From Ascaphus truei (lineage: Eukaryota; Chordata; Amphibia; Anura; Ascaphidae), in NCBI GenBank assembly GCA_036426205.1, contig WSYH01000041.1:62001-126000 (forward strand): 64,000 bases of DNA, written 5' to 3'. A program made the translations under genes and the position numbers. The notes under the pieces were generated by a model that worked only from the letters and a program-made list of their open reading frames with translations, was not told the origin of the DNA and made no database searches. The stretch's first letter is position 1; each line of letters begins with the position of its first letter. Shown here one piece after another: positions 24,423-36,035 of this stretch.

Positions 24423-24704
24423 GGCCGTGCCTGTAGTGCCCGTCGATGGCGACACGGCGGGTGATGTCACCCGTCGCCCCGGCGAAAGTTATGTTTCGCA
24501 GGACGGCAGGGTCGCGGGTTTCGGCAATTTGATTGTTAAAGGCGCATCACGTGACGCGATAGCCCTTGAAAAATCTAATTTTGCCGGCTTTCAGTTTCGC
24601 GACGGCGACGTCGCTCCGTCGCTTTGTCGCCGTCGCGGCACTATAAGTGCACACGGCGGCAATGTATTGTTTTCGGGCGACGTCACCGGCACTATAAGCG
24701 CCGC
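24423..24704 (-). mobile_element. Harbinger-like CpG-rich MITE (left copy)
   Basis: Mirror of 44,839-45,126, flanked by TAA at 24,420-24,422 and 24,705-24,707. Confidence 0.82.
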
Positions 24705-24707
24705 TAA

Positions 24708-25848
24708 GAGGTGCCTAACCTCTGTTTGTATATACCATAAAATACCCTCACCAACTTAATAACATTACCCACTGTGTGCTACAAAACGTGGCTATTTAAG
24801 ATGAAAACAGAAGAATCCTCTGGGACATTCTAAAGATAAATATGATTAGCTGAGTTTATTATAACACAAGTCCAACATTTATTAACTGTCTGGGCTTTTC
24901 CAAATTTGGATCAGAAACAGAACAAGCCTGAAACATCAGAAGTATGTGTGAATAAATCTGTCTACACTGAATTATATTCATTTTCACCATGCAAACTGCA
25001 TACTTTGTATGCCCCACACAGGAAGTTCTCTGTATTTGAGATAGTGTGAAAGTGTATGCATAACTTCAAAACCTAAAAATGTATACATTTAGGATAAATA
25101 ATGTACATCTACTGTATCATGGAATGCACCATTAACATCTGGAGAGCACAGACATTGGGGAAAGGGTTTGAATCCAGAAGGAGCGACCACTGCAGCTATT
25201 CTCTCTTCATTAACATTCTTACCTGGAATTTTTCAAGTTGTAAACTATCAGCATATTATGTTGCTGACAATATTTCGAGTGACAAAAGTCCTATCAATAC
25301 TGGAAAAAGAATACTTAATAGTCTGCCAAGCAGTGGTATTGTGCTCAGTAAGATAAGATCCTGACAAAACTGCATGCTCACGCTAGAGAAATAATGTTTT
25401 AAGTGCAATAATTCAAGTGAGTTCTTGTTTTGTGGTTATTTGCATGCAATGAGATTGGCAGCAAGATGATGTATCACAGATGTATTATAATGAAGTACGC
25501 ATTAGTATGATTGATAGATAGAAAAGTGTTCAACTGAGGTACCGTGGGAGATGGGATGCATATCTTACACTTTGGTGCATAATGAGGTTTTTTTATCACG
25601 TGTTTAATCAGTGGTTTTTTTTTAAAACAATTTAAAAACAACAACATATAACCATGTATGAGGATGGATGTTACAGTATCCATCCAGCCCATGTACTAAA
25701 TCCTGGATCTTGATGTATAATCCTTTTATCAGTGTTAATGTCTAATGAGAGGTGGGTCAGTAATGCTCAGTAATATCTGCTCAGAATGTTGTACTATACG
25801 GTAGGTGGCTGCTATGGTGCCTTGGAGAACCAGCAGTCACAGATGCAC
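24708..25848. other. No gene recognised (left arm)
   Basis: Mirror of 43,671-44,835. Nothing recognised. Confidence 0.5.
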
Positions 25849-25862
25849 TATATATATATATT

Positions 25863-25907
<45 letters not shown>

Positions 25908-25910
25908 TAA
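25849..25910. repeat. (AT)n microsatellite (left copy)
   Basis: AT tract with small interruptions. The mirror at 43,616-43,670 is a pure repeat. Confidence 0.95.
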
Positions 25911-26412
25911 CTGTGGACACTCCAAGGGTTGCTTTATTAAAATTATTGATTTATTCATTCTCCCATTGTTTTGGTCAATATACTGTACCGTAGAAATTTG
26001 TCAAACCAATAGTCCTCTTGTAAAGGAGACTACATCCTTAAAATGCTGCATCTTCTTTGCCTCTGATTGTTGGACAATTCTGAAAATGGAACAAATGTAT
26101 ATGGGACCCCAACTTTAGTTTCTCATTAACCTTACTGTTAGTATATCCTTGTGATTACAGAGATAAAATGAGAGACAGGTTTAGCAGTGTTACTGGATTT
26201 CAAACGAATGAATGACACAGTATGTGAGGCTAATGAAATGTATGATGCAGTGGTCATGGAGAGAATTCTGTTCAAGAATGTTATTTTTCCAATATACAAT
26301 AATATAGTTAGATCCCACTTTGAAGTTTAAGCTTATTAAACCATTAATTTGGTGGCAGGTACTGAGAGCAAAAGTCAAACCTTTGCTCCCACCTTTTAAT
26401 GCAACATCCCTT
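25911..26412. other. No gene recognised (left arm)
   Basis: Mirror of 43,112-43,615. Confidence 0.5.
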
Positions 26413-26836
26413 CAGTGGTTTCCTACTTTTTTGGCTAAGGAACCCTATAATTATATTGTGAAATTCAGAGGGACCCTAACCTCTCTAATAGCGAGTCTGA
26501 GATCAGATATAAGGAACCCAGCCCTCTCTAATAGTGGTCTGAGATCAGATGCATTGTAAGGAACCCCAACCCTCCTAATAGTGCATCGGGATAGAGCATT
26601 GTAAGGAACCCCAACCCTCTCTAATAGCACGTCTGAGATCAGATGCGTTTTTGGAACCCCAACCCTCTCTAATAGCCGGTCTGAGATCAGATGTATTGTA
26701 AGGAACCCCAATCTCTCTAATAGCGCGTCTGAGATCAGATGCATTGTTAATTCTTCCTTTGGTACAATTTTCAAATAGCCTGAAAATTGCAGGGAAGCTT
26801 TAGTCATGCACCTAGGAACTCAGTTGAAAAACACTT
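26413..26836 (-). mobile_element. hAT element with 49-bp minisatellite (left copy)
   Basis: Mirror of 42,671-43,103, starting CAGTGGTTTCC at 26,413. The target duplication, clear on the right, is damaged here by small deletions. The 118-codon minus-strand frame with repeated 'LISD' is a by-product of the minisatellite. Confidence 0.85.
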
Positions 26837-29522
26837 CCTAAATCATTACAATTAGGATATTCATAAATAGCACAACCAAATGTAGACATTAGATTTTAAT
26901 CTCAATATGATTAGAGTGAAAATTAATTAGCATGTTACTTGTTTTCTGATAAAGGTAAAAAACGCAGTAGCTTAGAATACACTTTTAATTTTAGATTGAA
27001 TAGGTATATCACTTACTATCACTAACTCTATTTACCATCCCGTAGACTAAATAAATGAACAAGTCACAATCTAAATATAGATTAGTTGCATACAAACATT
27101 TAGCCTGTGCACCAAGCTAAATAGAAAGTGTAGCCAAGATTTATTTATTTATAAAATATTTTACTAGGAAGTGATACATTGAGAGTTACCTCTCGTTTTC
27201 AAGTATGTCTGGGCACCGAGTTAAGACAAATATACATGGTTCAAATACCGTTACATAAATGAACAGGGTATACATTATATACAGACATACCTTGCACAGT
27301 TAAAGAAAATATTATTATGGGGTATGAACAAGTTACAGACCAGATTAATGGTGGTGAGAGTCTCTGGTAGATTGTTCAGTTTTGGGGTGCACGGTATGAG
27401 AAGGAGGAACGGCCGGATACTTGTTGAGCCTTGGGACCGAACAGTCTTTTGGAGTCAGATCTCAGATGATGAGTGCTGCAAGTGGTAGGGATGAGGAGCT
27501 TGTTCAGATAGATGGGTAGCTTGCCCAGAAAGAATTTAAAGGCAAGACAGGAAAGGTGAGCTTTGCGCGCTAGACTCGAGTGATGACCAATTAGTTCTTT
27601 GAGCATTTGCAGTGATGTGTATTGTAGTTGCATTGGAGAACAAAACGACAAATTGAATTGTAGAGGGTGTCAAGTTTGCTAAGTTGGGTTTGAGGTGCCG
27701 AGCCATATAATATAATCAATCCATAGTCAATAATTGGCATAGGATCTGCTGTGCGATACGCTTTTCGATCAGGAGACTTAGGGATGATTTGTTCCTGTAA
27801 AGTACCCTTAGTTTGGCATAGGTCTTGGTTGTCAGGGTATCAATGTGCATCCCGAAAGTTAAGTGGGAGTCAAACTATATGCCCAGGTATTTAAAACTAG
27901 TGACAGGGGTTAGGGTGGTGTTGGTTCTAACTGGAGCTCAGTCGTGAAGCTTTAAAAAATTAGTCTTGGTCCCAAAACCATTGTTACAGTCTTGTCAGTG
28001 TTTAAAAACAGTTGTTGTGGGAAATCCAGTTTTCGAGTCTCAAAAAGTCAGACTGAAGTATGTGTTGAAGGTCAGAGAGGCTATGGCTGTGTGCAATAGG
28101 ATGTGTCATTGCATACAGTGTATTGAGCTTCCTACAAGCTGTGGGAAGATCATTGATGAACACTGAGAAGAGTAGGGGCCCCAGAACAGAGCCTTGTGGG
28201 ACACCACAAGTGATATCCAGGGGGTTGGAATTAGAGCTGAGATGGACACGTTGGAATCTACCTGATAGGTAGGACTGAAAACCAGTTTAAAGCATGCTTC
28301 GCTATTCCAGAGCTCGGAGTTTGTTAAGAAGGATAGCATGATCAACAGTATACAAAAGCCTTTGCAAAATCTAGAATACTGCACCAGTGAGTTGTCCCCG
28401 TTCCATCCACACTGGATTTCATTGCAAACTTTTTAGCAGGTAGTTACGGTGGAGTGTTTGGGACGAAACCAGACTGGAATTGGCTAGGAAATTTGTCTGG
28501 TATAGTAATCGCTTAATTGGGAGTGGACACATTTTTCCATGACTTTGGTAGTAGAATTGGGAGAAGTAGATTGGCCTGTAGTTTGCGACAGTGTTGTTGT
28601 CCCCACTTTTGAAGATTGGGACAACTCTGACAGTTTTTCCAGGTCTTAGGGATAAGGCATGAAGACAGGATTAGAGTAATGGGTTTGACAATGGCTTGGG
28701 CACCAAGTCGTAGGAACCTAGATGTAGTAAGTCAGGTCCACATTGGTGCTTAGTTTTTAATTTGAGGAGCACTTGTGTACATCTCCTCTTTGAATACTGG
28801 GCTAAATTGAAAGTTGTGGGCAGTGTGGGAGGGGTGGGGCTATATGGGTATTCCAGGAGGAGATTCAGGTTTGTGTTTGGGCTGCGTTTCGCTAATAAGT
28901 TGGTGGCACACCCACAAGTAATCATTGAATGATTTGCAATGTCAGTGGGTTTGTCAGAGTAATATCCTTAGTGATATTACTTGTGTTGATGGTTAGAAGG
29001 CTGGAATATATTGTTGAATACCTTCCAGAAGTTAGCTGTGGGTTTGATGTATTCTGGTGGAGAGGTGTCAGAGTAATATTGTGCGTTTGCATGCCTTGTT
29101 TGCCTTGTGCACATGTTCCGCAGGCATCTGTAGTGATTGAGATCCTTGGTAGTGCAGTTACTTTGAAGCTTTTCCACGAGGTATCCCTGAACTGGTAGGG
29201 CTATAAGGTCAGTTGTAACCCATGGAAGGTGGGCCCCCGTACCTATTTTGCGTAGTGGAGCATGAGTATCGCAGAGTTTTAAGAACTCGGATGTAAATAG
29301 TCGAGCGCATAATCAGGGTCGGGAATTAAATCGATTCTGTGCCATGGGCAGTTGGTAAGGTCATCCAAAACTGTTGTGGGTTAAAGTTTTTAAATGTTCT
29401 AGTGAGGAGAACTTTAGGGCTTGAATGGAGCGGTTTAATTTTCTTACACAGTACACTATTGCATGGTCATGAAAATATCCGGAAGGATGCCGAGGATTGG
29501 ATTTGCTGGGGTTTGAGGAGAG

Positions 29523-29669
29523 AATTTCAGGTTTACCGTGTGGGTTGGGAAATGAGTTGCGATCAATGATCACTTTAAATGCATCTGTAGACGAACGTTC
29601 ACAGAGGTACACAATTGGAGACTTTATAATTTCAGGTTTATCCGTGTGGGTTGGGAAATGAGTTGCGAT
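29523..29669 (-). repeat. 64-bp insertion with flanking duplication (left copy)
   Basis: Copies of the 42-bp LINE target at 29,523-29,563 and 29,629-29,669 enclose the insert. Mirror of 39,785-39,932. Its presence in both arms shows that it predates or underlies the palindrome. Confidence 0.88.
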
Positions 29670-29940
29670 AGGTTAAGGGACTTGAGTTATATCTGGATTT
29701 TGTGGTTTTTAGGGTCAAGCGAATTGAAGTTGAAATCCCACGAACTAGCAGCTCACTCTTCTCCTCAGAGAGGAAATGGAGCAAGAAACTGGGTGATATC
29801 AGTCAGGGATTGTAGAGGGGCTTTAGGGGGGGCGTGTAGATGCCAGCAAGCAAGATGGGCTTAGAAAGGGGAGGCAGATTTTGTCAACTAGAATTTCAAA
29901 AGAGGGTGGGTTGGGGGGACAATTTAACAGGTAAATGTAA

Positions 29941-30680
29941 GGTGCAAACACAAGACGGAGCACACCACTCACTCAATTAATTATTATTGATTTAGTATAA
30001 TTTTTTCCAAAAATGGGTGCTATCGTACCTATGTACTCAAGTTAATTAATTTAAACACTAGATGAAAGGTTGACAAAGTCAATCTGTCATTTACAGAGAG
30101 TACATTAATGGTGCACACCACACTAATTTTTTTATTATTTTTATAGTGAATACATTCTAGTGAAAAAAACCGTGATAAGTGAAAAAATAAAAACTCTTTA
30201 AAATCTAACACATGGTGCCTAGATCTATAATAGTTGCTGCCTTAAGTTAGCCACCATTGAAAATGACATTGATAGATGTCAGTAAAACCATATTTGTCCA
30301 TTACATTCTAGTGTAATATTGCCAAATACTTGCTACAATTGGCTAAGGGCATAATCACTGAATGCAATGGACCCTAAGCTACAACAATGTCACATAACAC
30401 TTTATAACTTTACTCATATACTTATGGAATTAATAAACAATGCACATTGGGTTTGATGAATTGCAATTGGCTGTAAGTTCACATGAGGTAGTATTGCTGA
30501 GCTGTTAATTTATGCCAAACAACCATATGATGTTATATTATTGTTATATTAGAGTCAGTTGATTGCCCAAAAGACCAGCTAATGTAGTTGTTATTGTGTC
30601 ATAGGTAACAAAGTGCAATGTGCACCATTAATGTACTCTCTGTAATGACAGATTGACTTTGTCACCTTTCATCTATGTGT
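29941..30680 (-). mobile_element. Nested insertion in LINE endonuclease (left copy)
   Basis: Mirror of 38,755-39,509, with inverted repeats starting near 30,055 and ending near 30,679. Confidence 0.82.
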
Positions 30681-31449
30681 TAAATTGTAATGTGTCTGCA
30701 ATATAAAATTACACACCCTCCTCCTCTCTTTACTATTCTCCTAGAAATGGAGTATCCCTGAATGGCGCTTTGCATCGGGGGTTTTAGGGGTTAGCCATGT
30801 TCGTAAGAATGATGGCTTTGGGTTTATGCATAAGGCACCATGCCCTTAGTTTGTCCAGTTTGGGCAGCAGGCTCCGAATATTTATATGGACAGCCCTTTT
30901 GGAATTTAAAGGTGGAATTCTCAGGGGCATGGGACAGAGCTGAAAGGGAGGACCTGGGTTAGGTTCAATATGACCTGCCTAAAGAGAGTAATAGTATGAG
31001 TAGACATTTGGGTCGTTGTTTGCAAGTTGTAAATTGTGATGTTTACCATTGAGTGAGAGATGGTTGGTGTGCTGGTTTTTAGAGTTCTCCACCAACATTC
31101 AGTAGATAGTGCAAGGCTTTTGAGTAGTCCAGGGTGTATGGTGATGTGGGTGTGGGCCAGGAAGGAGGAGTCTGTAGTGGATAGAGGGAGTAACATCTCC
31201 ATGAGGCCAGAGAAAGAAAAAAGTTAAGATACATAGCAGGTTCATTATGCCAGAGGTAGGCAGTGCTGCATGGACTGTTGTGAGCCAATGTGAGTGTGTG
31301 CAGACTAACAGCAGGGGTGGTGTGCCTGTTCTTTGTCAAATGTTTTGCTGCATTGTACTGTAATGCTAGAGTCAATTCAGGGTTTCAGTGGGCTGAGTGG
31401 GGGTGGGAGGTAGTTTGTGCAGTCAGTTTTGGAGAGGCTGCAGTGAAAT

Positions 31450-31610
31450 TGTATTGTATTGTATGTCTTTATTTATATAGCGCCAAAAGTGTACTCAGCG
31501 CTTACAAAGAATACAGTACAGGGAATTATAATTATACAATAAGTGCAGCAAAATCAGACAATAGGAAAGGAAATCCTGCCGAAGAGCTTACATCTAAGAG
31601 GTTTAATGGG
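31450..31610 (-). mobile_element. LINE 3' tail inside LINE 5' region (left copy)
   Basis: Mirror of 37,826-37,975, with a (TTGTA)n-like end at about 31,450. Confidence 0.75.
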
Positions 31611-32401
31611 AAATTACAGAGACAGAGAGGGAGTGGAGAGTAAGTGCTGTAGATGGCAGTGCTTGGTCACAAGGGGTGGTAGGAGTGACTGAGGATGGGG
31701 ACACTACCATGAGGGCAGGCTATTGGGATGCTTGATTTGTGGGGTAAAATTTAAGGAAGGTCAGTGTTATATGAAAAGGTAACACCATTTACAGGGGAAG
31801 AGGTGGGAGGGAGGCATGAGGTGAGACAGGGGTGTATGTTGGCTTCAGGCTTAGGGAAGATCCCCAGCAGCAGGAAGGAGTAGATGAGGGTGTGAATAGA
31901 GGATTTGTGTGGTGTTTTTTATTGAGGGGTACAGAAGTAGTTGGGAGAGAGGTGTATAAATAATGGTTCAGTGGGGAGTGGGGATGTTGTAGAGACAGAA
32001 ATGCTCACAAGGAGTGAGGAAACGGTAAACAGCTAAAGAAATAGGGGGCATAGTGAGATGCAGGAGGAGAGAGTTCTAAGGTACTGGAGGATAAAAGTGT
32101 ACAATAAATCACAGAGGTTAAAAGTTATGTTCACAGTGGCAAAGTTGTAATGCAGAGTCAGATCTTCCTCCAATCTTCACCTCCAAATTCAACTCAAAAT
32201 GAAATCTTGTAGACACTTTTGATGTACATTATGATGTGACGCTTTTGTGTTACACAGCCATATGGCTAACAGCCATGCTACAGTTACTTAAGTACCGCAT
32301 TCAAACGCATTTGACTAACACTTAAGGGAGGGGTTGTCTTATCAACTCAGACTTACAAAATAGTTCATTAGATTATCATTCTCTCTCAATTGATAGGAAT
32401 C

Positions 32402-32650
32402 AGCTCACAACATACCCCAAAAGCCAATTAAATCTTATTTCTCTGGTTGGTAGAATGCAGCTCAATGACACATACCCCAAAAGCCAATAAATCTTAATTT
32501 CTCTGGTGGTAGAATGCAGCTCAATGACACATACCCCAAAAGCCAATTAAAATTAATTTCTCTGGTTGGTGTAGAATGCAGCTCAATGACACATACCCCA
32601 AAGAAATTAAATCTTAATTTCTCTGGTTGGTAGAATGCAGCTCAATGACA
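32402..32650. repeat. 60-bp tandem repeat, about four units
   Basis: Units contain gaatgcagctcaatgacaca, taccccaaaagccaat and tctctggttgg. The mirror region 36,868-37,010 has only about two units, a clear copy-number difference between arms. Confidence 0.9.
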
Positions 32651-32659
32651 TAAGTTGTA

Positions 32660-33455
32660 AAGGGGTGGGGGGGGTTAAATATGCAGGCTAACAAGCATGG
32701 GATCATAGTGTGGTCATAAAGCTCACCGTTTGTTGCCTTGAGTAAAGAGTTTGCAGAAGATGAAGTCCCCAGTCACCTCTAGTCTAACTATAGTAACTAT
32801 ATATTGCCACTTAAAATGATCACTTTAAATGCATCTGTAGACGAACGTTCACAGAGGTACACAATTGGAGACTTTATAAGGTGAAATTATATAGGCTTTG
32901 TGCCTTTTCTTTTCATCAGGAAATCATCCAAACACAGGGGGGGGGGGAACAAAGCTTCTATTGACTTGGGGTATTTCTAGTGAAATCCTATGCAATTAAT
33001 TAACATCTCCCTTAGTAAAGCATGTCTCGCAGCCCCAAACATATAGCATAAAATAAGCAGATATAAGCCGTCTTTAATAATGAAAGTCTTATCTGTAGCT
33101 GCTGTAGAGTAAGCTTCTCTGCTCTCCTGGAACCGCACGCGTGCGTGCACAGAAAATCAGATCCAGGTTTAGAAGTCTTATTTGGTGTCTTGCAATCAGC
33201 TATGCTGGGCAGAGCTCAAGACCGGTCAGCTCCAGAGATGTGTGTTCTCTTGGTCAGTCTCCCTGGGAGACTAAGAACACTTCTGTCTCCCAAAGTTCAG
33301 CTCTCAGTCAGAGCTAAGAGTCACTTCCTGTTCCAAAGGCAGGTTTTCTACCACCTCTAATCAGGCAGGTGGTGTTAGTTAATTTGCTACCAGCAGTTAA
33401 CCACCACACTGCTGGATTAGAGGCACATTTGTGAAAAGGGATAAGTCCCCTGTTA
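32660..33455 (-). mobile_element. Possible LTR fragment (left copy)
   Basis: Mirror of about 36,036-36,850. The minus strand starts TGTAACAGGGGACTTATCCC. Confidence 0.3.
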
Positions 33456-34267
33456 CAGCATCACTCTTAAGATGCCAATGCTACCCTGCCAATGCAGGGG
33501 GGAATTTGTTTTATACAACTAAAGCAGTCACATGACCCTCCCCCCGCCCCAATAACTAGCTTGTTCCAGTTGGTCAATTAGCAGCACAAGTTAAGAGGGG
33601 GGGGGGGGGGAAATCCACCTTTGATATTCAAACATACCAAGAGATCAATAGTACAGCGGGTGGGTAATTCTTTAAAACAGGATTGCACATCAGGGACATA
33701 CCAAGAGATAAAACACAATGTCCCACACAAGGATTCATGAACATACAAAGTATCCATAACGTTCAAAAATATCACAATTGATTAGTAAAGATCAAAGAAA
33801 AAACCCCAATACAGAATTAAATGTCTCCAATGCACACTTAGGATAATGTAGAAAAATAGATTTTGAAACTCCTATTTATAGACTACATATTAAAACAGGA
33901 AAACCACTATCCCATAAAAAAAACAATCTGCATATCTGCCATCTATAAGATGCAATGATATGAAGTGCACAATCATTTTAGGGTCCTATTACAAATAGAA
34001 AGACCCTGCCACATTATTCTTTCTACACCATGGCCCAAACAAATTAGTAGCAATACATATAGATGACATGCATGATAAAATGTGTGTTGAGTAATCTGCT
34101 CCTTTTAGACAGCTCCCATAAATCTTTATATAGGTATAGAAACATATAAACAGGTAACTAGAGCAAAAGCAATTTATACTGTATATAAAAATAACATCAT
34201 TATATATATTAGTGTATCAGATACCGTACTCGTCTATCAAGCACCATCTAGTACACTAGAACTAATC
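33456..34267. other. No gene recognised (left arm)
   Basis: Mirror of 35,206-36,035. Contains a G-run at about 33,597 and otherwise unremarkable AT-rich sequence. Confidence 0.5.
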
Positions 34268-34307
34268 TACAGGTGGTCCTCGCTATCTGATGGTCCGTTA
34301 TCCGTTG

Positions 34308-34905
34308 AACGGATTATCCGACGCCTAGATAATGCATTCCGCTGAACGCATTATCCGACATCGGAACGGATTATCCGACGCCTAGATAATGCATTCCACT
34401 GAACGCATTATCCGACATCGGAACATATTATCCGACGCCTAGATAATGCATTCCGCTGAACGCATTATCCGACATCGGAACGGATTATCCGACGCCTAGA
34501 TAATGCATTCCGCTGAACGCATTATCCGACATCGGAACGGATTATCCGACGCCTAGATAATGCATTCCGCTGAACGCATTATCCGACATCGGAACGGATT
34601 ATCCGACGCCTAGATAATGCATTCCGCTGAACGCATTATCCGACATCGGAACGGATTATCCGACGCCTAGAATGCATTCCGCTGACGCATATCTCGACAG
34701 CGGAACGGATTATCCGACGCCTAGATAATGCATTCCGCTGAACGCATTATCCGACATCGGACGGATTATCCGACGCCTAGATAATGCATTCCGCTGAAAC
34801 GCATTATTCCGACATCGGAACGGATTATCCGACGCCTAGATAATGCATTCCGCTGAACGCATTATCCGACATCGGAACGGATTATCCGACGCCTAGATAA
34901 GCATT
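34308..34905 (+). repeat. 57-bp satellite array, forward half
   Basis: About 10.5 head-to-tail units. Most units are identical by eye, apart from a disturbed unit near 34,670-34,700. Confidence 0.95.
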
Positions 34906-35167
34906 GGAATGCATTATCTAGGCGTCGGATAATCCGTTCCGATGTCGGATAATGCGTTCAGCGGAATGCATTATCTAGGCGTCGGATAATCCCGGTCCCG
35001 ATGCGGATAATGCGTTCAGCGGAAGCATTATCTAGGCGTCGGATACACCGTTCGATGTCGGATAATGCGTTCAGCGGAATGCATTATCTAGGCGTCGGAT
35101 AATCCGTTCCGATGTCGGATAATGCGTTCAGCGGAATGCATTATCTAGGCGTCGGATAATCCGTTCA
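34906..35167 (-). repeat. 57-bp satellite array, reverse half
   Basis: About 4.6 units of the same satellite in inverted orientation, with small errors near 34,990-35,055. The turn point is after 'gataagcatt' and before 'ggaatgcatt'. Confidence 0.95.
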
Positions 35168-35205
35168 ACGGATAACGGACCATCAGATAGCGAGGACCAC
35201 CTGTA

Positions 35206-36035
35206 GATTAGTTCTAGTGTACTAGATGGTGCTTGATAGACGAGTACGGTATCTGATACACTAATATATATAATGATGTTATTTTTATATACAGTATAAA
35301 TTGCTTTTGCTCTAGTTACCTGGTTATATTATGTTCTATACCTATATAAAGATTTATGGGAGCTGTCTAAAAGGAGCAGTATTACTCAAACACCATTTTA
35401 TCATGCATGTCATCTATATGTATTGCTACTAATTTGTTTTGGGCCATGGGTAGAAAGAATAATGTGGCAGGGTCTTTCTATTTGTAATAGGACCCTAAAA
35501 TGATTGTGCACTTCATATCATTGCATCTTAATAGATGGCAGATATGCAGATTGTTTTTTTTATGGGATAGTGGTTTTCCTGTTTTAATATGTAGTCTATA
35601 AATAGGAGTTTCAAAATCTATTTTTCTACATTTATCCTAAGTGTGTGCATTGGAGACATTTAATTCTGTATTGGGGTTTTTTTCTTTGATCTTTACTAAT
35701 CAATTGTGATATTCTATTGAACAGTTATGGATACTTTTGTATGTTCATGAATCCTTGTGTGGGACATTGTGTTTTATCTCTTGGTATGTCCCTGATGTGC
35801 AAGTCCTGTTTTAAAAGAATTACCCACCCGGCTTGTACTATTGATCTCTTGGTATGTTTGAATATCAAAAGGTGGATTTCCCCCCCCCCCCCCTCTTAAC
35901 TGTGTGCTGCTAATTGACCAACTGGAACAAGCTGATTTATTGGGGCGGGGGGAGGGTCATGTGACTGCTTTAGTTGTATAAAACAAATATCCCCCCTGCA
36001 TTGGCAGGGTAGCATTGGCATCTTAAGAGTGATGC
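35206..36035. other. No gene recognised (right arm)
   Basis: Mirror of 33,456-34,267. AT-rich, with a C-run at 35,880-35,894. Confidence 0.5.

Larger units (their letters stand above)
27139..32100 (-). mobile_element. CR1/L2-like LINE (left copy)
   Basis: Mirror of about 37,300-42,362, read on the minus strand. The 3' tail is at 27,139-27,200, reverse transcriptase from about 27,780 to 28,700, and endonuclease and 5' parts beyond. It carries the same nonsense codon as the right copy (complement of TAG at 27,875-27,877). It has extra one-base indels that break frames open on the right, including one just before the 2A-like motif near 30,960. Confidence 0.92.
9507..34905. repeat. Left arm of a giant palindrome
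   Basis: Reads as the reverse complement of 34,906-59,719. Anchor pairs checked by eye: 9,514 with 59,719; 12,270 with 57,301; 24,423-24,704 with 44,839-45,126; 34,261 with 35,212. All transposons are shared in mirror order. Compared with the right arm it has many one-base indels, for example two within about 57 bp of the reverse transcriptase core, so it looks like less-corrected long-read sequence. Confidence 0.95.
34270..35203. mobile_element. Palindromic satellite transposon at the centre
   Basis: Begins CAGGTGGTCCTCGCTATCTG and ends with the exact reverse complement; TA lies on each side (34,268-34,269 and 35,204-35,205). TIRs of about 43 bp lead into 57-bp tandem units: forward at 34,308-34,905 (about 10.5 units) and reverse at 34,906-35,167 (about 4.6 units). 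Each unit also folds on itself (gataatgc...gcattatc and ggattatccgac...gtcggataatcc). The ends resemble Tigger/pogo transposon termini and suggest a non-autonomous fold-back element; that assignment is inference. No transposase is present. Confidence 0.8.

Noticed and set aside
26451..26807. 118-codon frame with repeated LISD...LLER units
   Set aside because: By-product of the 49-bp minisatellite inside the hAT element. The mirror frame differs, and there is no known protein repeat.
33145..33360. 71-codon frame mirrored at 36,133-36,318
   Set aside because: Similar peptides in the two arms simply reflect the palindrome. It lies in a possible LTR and shows no domain.
34308..35167. CRISPR-like regular array
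   Set aside because: Units are contiguous with no unique spacers, face each other in two halves, and are bounded by transposon-like TIRs in eukaryotic DNA.
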